This document shows, piece after piece, positions 1 to 7,751 of a stretch of DNA of 54,869 nucleotides; the first letter of the stretch is position 1; every line of letters starts with the position of its first letter. Under the pieces are notes generated by a model. The model had not been told where the DNA came from, searched no databases, and was given only the letters and a program-made list of their open reading frames with translations. Made by a program: the position numbers and the translations under genes. Source of the DNA: Streptomyces apricus (GTDB taxonomy: Bacteria > Actinomycetota > Actinomycetes > Streptomycetales > Streptomycetaceae); NCBI RefSeq assembly GCF_008369065.1, contig NZ_VDFC01000047.1, positions 366,996 through 421,864 of the forward strand, given 5' to 3'.

Positions 1-550
1 CGCTCCCCTCCACCCCCGTCACCCCGATCAGCGCGGCAGCGGCCCCGCTCGCCCCGGCCTCCAGCTCGCCGTGCGTGAGCGTGTAGCCGGGCTCGTCCGC
101 GGCGGCGGCCCGCGCGGCGAGGATCGCCTTGCCGGCCGCCCCCCGCTCCAGCGGATGCCGGAACCCGGCCCGGTACGCCACGTGGTAGTCCGTCCACGTC
201 GGCTCGACCACGGCGACGGCGAGCGCCTCCGTGCCGTCGACCAGCGTGAGGTGGGCCGTCGCCCCGATGTCCTCGGCCAGCGACCGCAGCGCGGGCAGCG
301 CCGCCTCGCGGACCAGCGGATGCACCTGGCGCCCCAGTCGCAGCACCCCGAGCCCGACCCGGGCCCGGCCGCCGAGGTCGCGGCGGACCAGGGCGTGCTG
401 CTCCAACGTGGCGAGCAACCGGTACACGACGGTCCGGTTGACTCCGAGTTTGTTGGACAGCTCGGTGACGGTCAGACCGTGGTCGGTGTCGGCGAGCAGC
501 TTGAGGACGCGCAGTCCCCGGTCGAGCGTCTGAGAGGTCTCCGCGGTCAC
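1..550 (-). CDS. IclR-family transcriptional regulator, C-terminus cut by window edge
   Basis: The reverse strand from a GTG at 550 reads VTAETSQTLDRGLRVLKLLA, followed by a winged-helix segment (TVTELSNKLGVNRTVVYRLL) near residues 28-50. The start of the effector-binding domain (GATAHLTLVDGTEALAV) follows, and the frame runs open to base 1. This is the standard IclR arrangement: an N-terminal HTH that binds an operator as a dimer or tetramer, and a C-terminal small-molecule domain. A GTG three codons upstream (559) is also in frame. The target genes are outside the window or unknown. The family call is secure; the ligand is not inferable. Confidence 0.9.
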   Translation of the reverse strand, partial: MTAETSQTLDRGLRVLKLLADTDHGLTVTELSNKLGVNRTVVYRLLATLEQHALVRRDLGGRARVGLGVLRLGRQVHPLVREAALPALRSLAEDIGATAHLTLVDGTEALAVAVVEPTWTDYHVAYRAGFRHPLERGAAGKAILAARAAAADEPGYTLTHGELEAGASGAAAALIGVTGVEGS

Positions 551-909
551 GACGCCCACTCCTTAGTGTGAGAGTCGGCGCCCCCCGACGCGGCGGGTGC
601 GTCACCGGTCCCGTGGGCGACGCGCGTCAGAGGCCGCCGGTCGGCTGCGTCCCGGGTCCTCCCCGGGCGGGCACCGGCTGCGCTCCGCGGCGGCGCTGCC
701 ACGGGGCGTGTGCGTAGCGGGACAGTAGCGAGCCGGTTCGCTCAGCGGAAGGCTCCGTCCAGAATCCGGTCAGGCGCAGGTCCGGACCGGTCACGGTTAC
801 CCAGGGTTTGATCCACCTCTGTCCACATGTGACCGAAGCGGACCGCGCGGTGCACACCACGCGTCCACGGACCGCGGCCGTCCCGGCACCCGGCCGTCCC
901 GGCCCGCGG
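551..909. other. intergenic region upstream of the IclR gene
   Basis: No convincing gene is seen here. It must hold the promoter of the leftward IclR gene and the 3' end of the helicase transcript. Between 868 and 910 two copies of CCGTCCCGG sit inside GC-rich complementary arms, which may act as a helicase terminator. Confidence 0.4.
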
Positions 910-2763
910 TCACCGCATACGGGTGGCCCACTCCTGGACCTTCTCGATCCGCTGGCGCAGCTGCCCGGCGGTCGCCTCCGCGCTCGGCGGCCCGCCGCAC
1001 ACGCGCCGCAGCTCGGTGTGGATCACGCCGTGCGGCTTGCCGCTCTGGTGGACGTACGCGCCGACCATGGTGTTGAGCTTCTTGCGCAGTTCCATCATCT
1101 CCTTGTGGGAGACCACGGGACGGCGTTCGGCGGGCAGTTCGAGCAGGTCGGCCTCGTCGTCCGGCTTCTTGCGGCTGTGCGCGATCTGCCGGGCCTGCCG
1201 CTTCTGGAGCAGCAGCTGCACCTGGTCGGGTTCGAGCAGCCCCGGGATGCCCAGGTAGTCCTGCTCCTCCTCGCTCCCGGGGTGGGCCTGCATGCCGAAC
1301 TCGGCGCCGTCGTAGAGGACCCGGTCGAAGACGGCCTCGGACTCCAGCGCCTCGAAGGAGAACTGCTCCTGCTCGCCGGTGTCCTCGTCCTGCTCCTTGT
1401 TCGCCTCCTCCATCTCCTTCTCGGACTCGGCGTACGGGTCCTCCTCGCCCTGCTTCTTCGGCTTGTCGAGGGCGTGGTCGCGCTCGACCTCCATCTCGTT
1501 GGCGAAGGTGAGGAGGTCGGGCACGGTCGGCAGGAAAACGGAAGCCGTCTCGCCGCGCCGCCGGGACCGTACGAAACGGCCGACGGCCTGCGCGAAGAAG
1601 AGCGGGGTCGAGATGGTGGTCGCGTACACGCCCACCGCCAGGCGCGGCACGTCGACGCCCTCGGACACCATGCGGACGGCGACCATCCAGCGGTCGTCGC
1701 TCTGGCTGAACTCGTCGATCCGCTTGGACGCGCCCGTGTCGTCGGACAGGACCAGGGTGGCCTTGGTGCCGGTGATCTCGCGGATGAGCTTGGCGTAGGC
1801 GCGGGCCGAGTCCTGGTCGGAGGCGATGACCAGGGCGCCCGCGTCCGGGATGGCCTTGCGCACCTCGGTGAGCCGCCGGTCGGCCGCGCGCAGCACGCTG
1901 GGCATCCACTCGCCGCGCGGGTCGAGGGCGGTGCGCCAGGCCTGGCTGACGGCGTCCTTGGTCATCGGCTCGCCGAGCCGGGCGGCGATCTCGTCCCCCG
2001 CCTTCGTACGCCACCGCATGTTGCCGCTGTAGGAGAGGAAGATGACGGGCCGCACGACGCCGTCGCCGAGGGCGGAGCCGTAGCCGTACGTGTAGTCGGC
2101 GGCGGAGCGGCGGATCCCGTCGTTGCCCTCCTCGTACGCGACGAAGGGGATGGGGTTGGTGTCGGAGCGGAACGGCGTACCGGTGAGGGCGAGGCGCCGG
2201 GTGGCGGGCTCGAAGGCCTCCAGGCACGCCTCGCCCCAGGACTTGGAGTCGCCGGCGTGGTGGATCTCGTCGAGGATGACGAGGGTCTTGCGCTGCTCGG
2301 AGCGGTTGCGGTGCAGCATGGGCCGCACGCCGACCCCGGCGTAGGTCACGGCGACGCCCTGGTACTCCTTGCTGAGCGGGCCCGCGCTGTACTCGGGGTC
2401 CAGCTTGATCCCTATCCGCGCGGCCGCCTCCGCCCACTGCTTCTTCAGGTGCTCGGTGGGCGCGACCACGGTCACCTGCTGCACGACGTGGTGGTGCAGC
2501 AGCCACGACGCGAGCGTCAGCGCGAAGGTCGTCTTGCCGGCGCCGGGCGTGGCGACGGCGAGGAAGTCACGCGGCTGCTCCTGGAGGTACCGCTCCATCG
2601 CACCCTGCTGCCAGGCGCGCAGCTTGTTGGCGGTCCCCCAGGGGGCCCGCCCGGGGAACGCGGGCGACAGGTGGTGCGAGGAAGTGGCACCGGCGGCTGA
2701 GGAGGCGGGCACGGAGGGCCCTCCATCGAGGGTGGCGGCGGGCAACGGGCGGGCGGTAGTCAC
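910..2763 (-). CDS. DEAD/DEAH-box helicase (superfamily 2), 617 aa
   Basis: An ATP-dependent SF2 helicase. The Walker A motif ATPGAGKTTFA lies about 70 residues in, motif II is LDEIHH, a motif III-like LTGTPF follows, and motif VI is seen as QAVGRFVRSRRRG. The C-terminal third contains an acidic, charged stretch rich in E, K and D and then a basic tail. I chose the GTG at 2763 (VTTARPLPAATLDG); the frame stays open 54 codons further, but that part is P/R-rich and looks like untranslated leader. The gene is monocistronic, and 279 bases separate it from the MFS gene upstream. The substrate (DNA or RNA) cannot be told from sequence alone; Streptomyces genomes commonly carry this protein as an uncharacterised DEAD/DEAH helicase. 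Confidence 0.9.
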   Translation of the reverse strand: MTTARPLPAATLDGGPSVPASSAAGATSSHHLSPAFPGRAPWGTANKLRAWQQGAMERYLQEQPRDFLAVATPGAGKTTFALTLASWLLHHHVVQQVTVVAPTEHLKKQWAEAAARIGIKLDPEYSAGPLSKEYQGVAVTYAGVGVRPMLHRNRSEQRKTLVILDEIHHAGDSKSWGEACLEAFEPATRRLALTGTPFRSDTNPIPFVAYEEGNDGIRRSAADYTYGYGSALGDGVVRPVIFLSYSGNMRWRTKAGDEIAARLGEPMTKDAVSQAWRTALDPRGEWMPSVLRAADRRLTEVRKAIPDAGALVIASDQDSARAYAKLIREITGTKATLVLSDDTGASKRIDEFSQSDDRWMVAVRMVSEGVDVPRLAVGVYATTISTPLFFAQAVGRFVRSRRRGETASVFLPTVPDLLTFANEMEVERDHALDKPKKQGEEDPYAESEKEMEEANKEQDEDTGEQEQFSFEALESEAVFDRVLYDGAEFGMQAHPGSEEEQDYLGIPGLLEPDQVQLLLQKRQARQIAHSRKKPDDEADLLELPAERRPVVSHKEMMELRKKLNTMVGAYVHQSGKPHGVIHTELRRVCGGPPSAEATAGQLRQRIEKVQEWATRMR

Positions 2764-3042
2764 GGTCTCCGTGGGTGGTCGGTCTGCTCGGCGGTGTCCG
2801 GGCGGCGGGGCCCGCGCCGGACGGGGCCGACAGCAGCTGGGTCTGACATCGGCCGGGGTATGACAACCGGGCCACCCTACCGGCGGCCCGCGGACGTCAA
2901 CGCGCGGACGACGCGCGACCGCCACGGGATGGGACTCAGGTCACATCCCGGAGCCAAGCCCTCCGCAGCCGCGCAGTCACGCGGCCGCACGGGGCCGGTC
3001 CGTCCGGGCACCCCGCGGCGACGGTCCCCTCAGACGGTCGGC

Positions 3043-4488
3043 TCAGGCGGCCCGCAGCCGTGTGGTCACCCACGCGCCCACCAGCGCCACCCCCGCCATC
3101 GGCAGGAACACCGCCACGAAGGCGGTCGGGTGGCCGCCCGCGGCCTGCGTGGCCGCGTGGGCGACCGTGCCGCCGCCCAGCGCCGCGAAGGCCGCTCCGC
3201 CCGCGGCCAGCAGGACGACGTTGGCGAGGCCGTCGGATATCTGGAGGGCGGCGGAGTTCTGGCCGGCCTCGCCGGGCGCGGAGAGCTTCAGCATCAGAAC
3301 GCTGCTGGAGGAGATCACCAGCCCCATGCCGAAGCAGCCGAACCCCCACGCCACCGCCACCGTCCACACGGGCACCCCGTCGATCAGCACGCTCGGCGCG
3401 GCGACGATGGCGGCCGCGGTCAGGACCATGCCCAGCGTCATCAGCCGTTCCCGGTACGGTTCCACGCGCGCCCGCGCCTGGACGAAGGAGCCCAGCGCCC
3501 AGGTGGCCCCGCCGGCCGCCAGCGAGAAGCCGGCCATCGTCGGGGACAGGCCCCGCTCGGTGACCAGCATCAGCGGCACGAAGGACTCGGCGGCGATGAA
3601 GGACCCGGCCGCCACCCCGCGCAGCAGCACCACGGACGGCAGCCCGCGTGCGGCCCGGTAGGTGCCGCGCGGCAGCAGTCCGAGCACCGCGGGGACGAGC
3701 AGGGCGGCTCCCGCCGCGCCCGGCAGCAGGGACAGCCACCGCAGGTCCTGGGCGGCGTACTGGAGCAGGCCGGCGCCCGCGGAGATGGCGAGGGCCAGCC
3801 GGATGCGCCGGCGGCCGAAGGGCTCGGGGACGGTTCCCTCCTCGGGCCCGGACGCCCGGCGCCGTATCTGCGGCAGCGCGAGCGCCAGCGGCAGCACGAC
3901 CAGGACCGGTACGCCGACGAAGACCCAGCGCCAGCCGAGGTGCTCGGTCACCGCGCCGGCGGCGAGGGGGCCGACGACGGACGGCACCACCCAGCTCGCC
4001 GCGAACGCCGCCATGATGGCCGGCCGCAGCCGCTCCGGGTAGGCGCGCCCGACGACCACGTACAGCGCGACGATCACCAGACCGCCGCCGAGGCCCTGGA
4101 CGGCCCGGCCGAGGATGAACAGCCACATGGTGCCGGCCGTCCCGGAGAGCAGGAGTCCGGCCGCGAACGCCCCGATGCCCGTGGTGAGCGATCCCAGCGG
4201 GCCCGCCCGGTCCGACCACTGCCCGGCGAACACCATGCCGAAGAGGCTCGTCGTGAAGTACCCGCTGAAGGCGAACGCGTACAGCGGGATCCCGTCGAGC
4301 TCCCGCGCCGCGACGGGCATGGCCGTCCCGACGGCGGTCGCCTCGAAGGCGATCAGCAGCACGACGGAGACGATCCCGATGCTGAGCGCGCGGTACGAAC
4401 GGCTCAGGACACCGTCCGGGGCGGGGGTGTCGGCGGGTGCGCTCGGGGCGGCGGCGACGCCGGTGTCGCCCGGTTCTGACGTGGTCAT
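3043..4488 (-). CDS. MFS transporter, DHA2/drug-efflux type, 481 aa
   Basis: A polytopic membrane protein starting MTTSEPGDTG, with a roughly 30-residue cytosolic N-terminus and then repeated hydrophobic spans. The loop GQWSDRAGPLG matches MFS motif A (G-x3-D-R-x-G), and GWRWVFVGVPVLVVLPLAL is typical of the drug:H+ antiporter group. The length fits 12-14 membrane spans. The ATG at 4488 was chosen because the frame upstream is not protein-like and runs into the tRNA gene. It is probably a proton-driven exporter; the substrate is unknown. It is transcribed away from the tRNA-Cys gene. Confidence 0.9.
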   Translation of the reverse strand: MTTSEPGDTGVAAAPSAPADTPAPDGVLSRSYRALSIGIVSVVLLIAFEATAVGTAMPVAARELDGIPLYAFAFSGYFTTSLFGMVFAGQWSDRAGPLGSLTTGIGAFAAGLLLSGTAGTMWLFILGRAVQGLGGGLVIVALYVVVGRAYPERLRPAIMAAFAASWVVPSVVGPLAAGAVTEHLGWRWVFVGVPVLVVLPLALALPQIRRRASGPEEGTVPEPFGRRRIRLALAISAGAGLLQYAAQDLRWLSLLPGAAGAALLVPAVLGLLPRGTYRAARGLPSVVLLRGVAAGSFIAAESFVPLMLVTERGLSPTMAGFSLAAGGATWALGSFVQARARVEPYRERLMTLGMVLTAAAIVAAPSVLIDGVPVWTVAVAWGFGCFGMGLVISSSSVLMLKLSAPGEAGQNSAALQISDGLANVVLLAAGGAAFAALGGGTVAHAATQAAGGHPTAFVAVFLPMAGVALVGAWVTTRLRAA

Positions 4489-4698
4489 ACCCTCAGCGTA
4501 AGGGGCAAGACAAGCGTTGACCCCTGTCCGTGGACGGCCCCGCACCGGGACCATGGTCGTACGACCGAAGACCTCCGCCGCCGCCTTTTGTGAACGCGGC
4601 ATGGCAGTCCCGTTGCACCCGCCACGATCCCCTTGGCTTCCCTCCTCCCCCGGCCCTACGGTCGACACATCAAGCCCGACCTCCCCGGACTTGAGTCC

Positions 4699-4770
4699 GG
4701 CCGTGTGCCCGAGTGGCTTAGGGACTCGCCTGCAAAGCGAGGCACGTGGGTTCAATTCCCGCCACGGCCT
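4699..4770 (+). tRNA. tRNA-Cys(GCA)
   Basis: A 7-bp acceptor stem (GGCCGTG / CACGGCC), a 5-bp anticodon stem CTCGC/GCGAG with loop CTGCAAA giving anticodon GCA, and a T arm GTGGG-TTCAATT-CCCGC. Base 73 is T (U), as expected for cysteine. CCA is not encoded. A hairpin terminator follows. The 3' half, from the anticodon loop onward, is duplicated at 6670-6717. Confidence 0.96.
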
Positions 4771-4775
4771 CTGGT
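4728..4775 (+). repeat. attL-like repeat (within tRNA-Cys)
   Basis: 48 bp from GCCTGCAAAGCGAGGC to CCTCTGGT, identical to 6670-6717. It starts within the anticodon arm and ends five bases past the tRNA. Confidence 0.85.
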
Positions 4776-4793
4776 CGCCTGACCAGGCAAAAT

Positions 4794-4829
4794 GACAGGG
4801 CGGCACCCCTCCGAGGGTGCCGCCCTGTC
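4794..4829. terminator. hairpin terminator after tRNA-Cys
   Basis: A 15-bp perfect stem (GACAGGGCGGCACCC / GGGTGCCGCCCTGTC) with a 6-nt loop, 23 bases after the tRNA. There is no U-tract, which is usual for Streptomyces. Confidence 0.8.
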
Positions 4830-4962
4830 GGCCGTCCGTCTCAGTTTCCGTCCCAGCCTTCCGAGAACCACTCGCTATGGCGCATAGGCCTCGCACGTTC
4901 GTTGACATCAATGGGTATGAACCACCTTGACGGGATGTGCCAAAGCCTAAGAGGGAGGGCTC

Positions 4963-5595
4963 ATGACCCAATCATTCGTTCGGCACCGCAAGACGCTCAT
5001 GAAGATCACAACAGTCCTGACGGCGGTCGCCACTCTTGGGTTAGCTCCATTACTAATCCAAGCGTTATCCCCAACAAGGACTGATTGGCAAAGGCTCAGC
5101 GACATTAGCCAGATCTACGGCTCTCTCGTTTCTGCGATCGCCCTCGTGGGGGTTGCCGTATCACTGGCTTATCAAGCACACCAGGCAACCACGCTACAAG
5201 AGGAGACGCAGCGTGCCTCACATAGGCAGCTCGTCACCATGGCCCTTAACGACCCAGACCTTATGGTCTGCTGGGAACCAATGAGTGCCGAGGTAACGCT
5301 ACTGGAGGCTAAGCAGATCGGCTTCGTCAACTTAATTATCAGTAACTGGTCCGCCGATTACCGACTGAAGCGATTCAATGAAGCCCAGCTACGGCGACGC
5401 TTAGAGGTGCACTTCCGGGGCGAGATGGCTCGAAAACACTGGCAGGTTGGTGGCGCTGGTTGGCGCCTTTCCGCAGAAGCAGCGGGGGAATCTCGACTAC
5501 TCCGTTTTGTTTCTCTGATAGAAGAATCTTATGAACAGGCCGTTGCTGCAGGCCCTCCGCATCCATCGAGTGCATATTTTAGGAATTCCGCTTAG
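4963..5595 (+). CDS. DUF6082-like membrane-anchored protein, 210 aa, TTA-rich
   Basis: Starts at ATG 4963 behind a strong GGGAGGG ribosome site. Two hydrophobic segments (about residues 14-33 and 49-70) come first, then a soluble alpha-helical part with SHRQLVTMALNDPDLMVCW. This resembles my memory of the actinobacterial DUF6082 family, whose function is unknown. Base composition is lower in GC than the neighbours, and the frame uses at least five TTA codons (three close together around codons 27-35). TTA is rare in Streptomyces and is read by the BldA tRNA, so the gene should be translated late and was probably acquired. It lies alone on the plus strand in the tRNA-Cys island. Confidence 0.8.
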   Translation: MTQSFVRHRKTLMKITTVLTAVATLGLAPLLIQALSPTRTDWQRLSDISQIYGSLVSAIALVGVAVSLAYQAHQATTLQEETQRASHRQLVTMALNDPDLMVCWEPMSAEVTLLEAKQIGFVNLIISNWSADYRLKRFNEAQLRRRLEVHFRGEMARKHWQVGGAGWRLSAEAAGESRLLRFVSLIEESYEQAVAAGPPHPSSAYFRNSA

Positions 5596-5806
5596 CTCTG
5601 CTGCCCCTCCCCCGCACCTAATGGGACAGCAAGCTGGGAAACAATCCAACAAGCGTCATCTACTCCCGGCGCAAGATTAGGATTTCAGATGAGCCCATCC
5701 ACCCGCCCCGCAGTATCCGACCTTACTGCGTCGACCATGTACTGATATCGGTTCATGCTGCCAGCCTGACAGCCCGCTTAAATTGCTGATATTGAACGCG
5801 TCTATT

Positions 5807-6349
5807 TCAGTCGTTCAGAGGCATGCGTGACTCCCGCGCACCCTGGAGGGAATCCTCCCTTCGCAGATTGTTGAGGGACTCAAGAAGGGCGAACGGCATT
5901 CCGGAACTCTTCACTATCCGACCGGTGCTCAGCTCTGCGTATACACGCACTCGTCGAGCGTCGGCGTAGCCAAGTCTCATTTCAGGAACTTGAAATCTCA
6001 GGTCATGCTTAATTCCAGCCATGGGTTCAAGCGTGAGAGGCTCCCCGATTCGGTGTACCCCCATGGTGCGGAGTCTCCGCAACTTGTGTCGCTGGAAGGA
6101 CTTAATTTTCCCCTTCATGACGAGTCGTTCGACGGTTGCTGTGCTCGGGCTTCGGTTGACAAGACGAACTCCAACCTCAAGCGTCGAGTAGAGCCGCCCG
6201 TCGCCATCATAGTGCTTACCAACCGTCAGAATTTCGACGGCGATGAGAGGCTTGGTACGCCTGTAGTTCAGGTACGAAACCACTGCGTTGGTTGCAGTGA
6301 ACAGCGCACTCGCGCAAGAGACGATGATCGCAATAGCGGGGAGTGACAT
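5807..6349 (-). CDS. hypothetical protein with N-terminal membrane anchor, 180 aa
   Basis: Starts MSLPAIAIIVSCASALFTAT, giving one N-terminal transmembrane helix (about residues 4-27), followed by a short basic stretch NYRRTKP and a beta-strand-like domain (LYSTLEVGVRLVNRSPSTATVERLV). I do not recognise the family. Architecture and composition resemble phage- or island-borne single-pass proteins. It faces the DUF6082 gene tail to tail inside the island, with 211 featureless bases between. The N-in/C-in or C-out orientation cannot be judged. Confidence 0.7.
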   Translation of the reverse strand: MSLPAIAIIVSCASALFTATNAVVSYLNYRRTKPLIAVEILTVGKHYDGDGRLYSTLEVGVRLVNRSPSTATVERLVMKGKIKSFQRHKLRRLRTMGVHRIGEPLTLEPMAGIKHDLRFQVPEMRLGYADARRVRVYAELSTGRIVKSSGMPFALLESLNNLRREDSLQGARESRMPLND

Positions 6350-6460
6350 TGCTCAAGTCTGCCCAATGAGAGTGCTCCTGACCTACCGATTGCCCAATGT
6401 TCGTCGCTGCGGATGGGATGTACGTGTCTCCTCGCAGAGCTTCGTGACATAGTCTCCGCT

Positions 6461-6491
6461 GATCCTGACCGCTCGCTGAGCGCTCAGGATC
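6461..6491. terminator. 31-bp palindromic hairpin in island
   Basis: Outer 8-bp arms GATCCTGA/TCAGGATC enclose inner arms CGCTC/GAGCG, separated by one C:C mismatch. It lies in the roughly 320-bp gene-poor right end of the island, 112 bases upstream of the hypothetical gene start. It may be a terminator or a protein-binding site; the rest of 6350-6669 shows nothing recognisable. Confidence 0.5.
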
Positions 6492-6669
6492 GGTCCAAGC
6501 GGATGAAGGATGCCGCCTTCGATGAGGTCCGCACCGTGTCATTTTCCGTCTCGTTCATCCTTTTACGCAGCCGTCCGCACACGTTTACTCTGCCCCGGTG
6601 TCTTCAGCATCTGTACGGGATTGAACGGCCTCGAACACGTCCGCATCCGCCTCTGGTCAGTCCAGACAA

Positions 6670-6717
6670 GCCTGCAAAGCGAGGCACGTGGGTTCAATTC
6701 CCGCCACGGCCTCTGGT
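6670..6717 (+). repeat. attR-like repeat (displaced tRNA-Cys 3' half)
   Basis: A perfect 48-bp copy of 4728-4775. Upstream of it no tRNA 5' half can be folded, so it is not a second tRNA gene. Confidence 0.85.
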
Positions 6718-6734
6718 GGTCTGACCAGCAGAGT

Positions 6735-6770
6735 GGAAGGGCGGCACCCCTGGTGGGGTGTCGCCCTTCC
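6735..6770. terminator. bidirectional hairpin terminator
   Basis: A 16-bp stem (GGAAGGGCGGCACCCC / GGGGTGTCGCCCTTCC, one G:T) with loop TGGT. It sits 16 bases past the original stop of the protease gene and mirrors the terminator placed after tRNA-Cys, so it may be the ancestral tRNA terminator. Confidence 0.75.
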
Positions 6771-6785
6771 GGCGTCGTACGGTGG

Positions 6786-7364
6786 CTACGAGATGTTCTG
6801 GCCGAGTGCGAGCTGGTACGCGGTTCCGCCCTGGGAGTTCCAGTTGCTCCAGGTGCCACCGGGCTTGGTCTGCCATTTGTGCCAGACGGCGTGATCGGTG
6901 CCGAGGACGAGCGCTTCAAGCCGGCCGTCGCCGTTGCGGCCGACGACAGGGCTGTCGATCAGACCGCCGAGCGAAGCCCAGGAATTCCAGCCGCCGCCGG
7001 GCGAGATCTGCCAGATGTGCCACAGGCCCTGGTCCATGCCGCGGGCGAACACCTCCAGACGGCCGTCCGCGTTCCGGGCCGTGGCCAGCTGATCGAGGGT
7101 GCCACCCAGCGAGTTCCAGCCCGACCACCCGCCACCGGGCGACGTCTGCCACGTGTGCCACAGACCGCTGTCCGTGCCGATCACGAAGGCCTCCAGCCGG
7201 CCGTCGAGATTACGGTCCACCCTGGGCAGGTCGACGAAACCGCCCAACGGGTTCCAGCCGGACCACCCGCCGCCGGGTGACGTCTGCCAGATGTGCCAAA
7301 GACCGCTGTCCATGCCGCGGGCGAAAACCTCCAGACGACCGTCCGCGTTTTGGGCCGTGGCCAG
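6786..7364 (-). pseudogene. detached C-terminal propeller blades of the S8 protease
   Basis: In the same frame as the protease, directly after its TAG (7365-7367), the sequence continues LATAQNADGRLEVFARGMDS and encodes four more 46-residue blades ending ALGQNIS before a true stop. Nothing else is damaged in the frame. An internal ATG at 7313 could in theory restart translation, but no clear ribosome site precedes it. It is best seen as the lost half of the gene, or as the product of occasional readthrough. Confidence 0.85.
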
Positions 7365-7751
7365 CTAATCGAGGATGCCGCCCAACGGGTTCCAGCCGGA
7401 CCACCCGCCACCGGGCGACGTCTGCCACGTGTGCCACAGACCGCTGTCCATCCCGCGCGCGAACACCTCCAGACGACCGTCCGCGTTCCGGGCCGTGGCC
7501 AGCTGATCGAGGGTGCCACCCAGCGAGTTCCAGCCCGACCACCCACCACCGGGCGACGTCTGCCACGTGTGCCACAGGGCGTGGTCCGTGCCGATCACGA
7601 AGGCTTCCAGCCGGCCGTCGAGATTACGGTCCACCCTGGGCAGGTCGACGAAACCGCCCAGCGAGTTCCAGCCCGACCACCCGCCGCCCGGCGACGTCTG
7701 CCAGGTGTGCCACAGGCCGTGGTCGAGGCCGCGGCCGAAGGCCTCCAGCCG
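6786..7751 (-). repeat. seven tandem 138-bp coding repeats (propeller blades)
   Basis: Seven units of 46 codons, each with the core GLWHTWQTSPGGGWSGWN. Blades 1-2 and 4-5 are nearly identical at DNA level, giving a 414-bp higher-order period: the same stretch begins at 7201 and 7615. Confidence 0.9.

Larger units (their letters stand above)
4728..6717. mobile_element. tRNA-Cys-borne mini-island without integrase
   Basis: The segment between two perfect 48-bp direct repeats of the tRNA-Cys 3' half. It carries two small genes, is visibly richer in A/T than all flanking DNA, and one gene holds several TTA codons. tRNA 3' ends are classic targets of tyrosine-recombinase elements, and insertion normally leaves an intact tRNA at one edge and the displaced 3' half at the other, as here. 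No integrase, excisionase or replication gene is seen, so this is either a decayed integrative element or a mobilisable passenger. Confidence 0.75.

Noticed and set aside
808..2700. Long open frame on the plus strand opposite the helicase
   Set aside because: Antisense shadow caused by high third-position GC; Arg/Gly/Leu-rich composition without any motif. The same holds for the long plus-strand frames over 12913-17876 and 39717-43856.
6670..6741. Second tRNA-Cys gene
   Set aside because: Only the 3' half matches; no acceptor 5' strand or D arm can be folded upstream.
6786..7751. CRISPR-like array
   Set aside because: The 138-bp units are codon-phased and encode propeller blades; no spacer structure.
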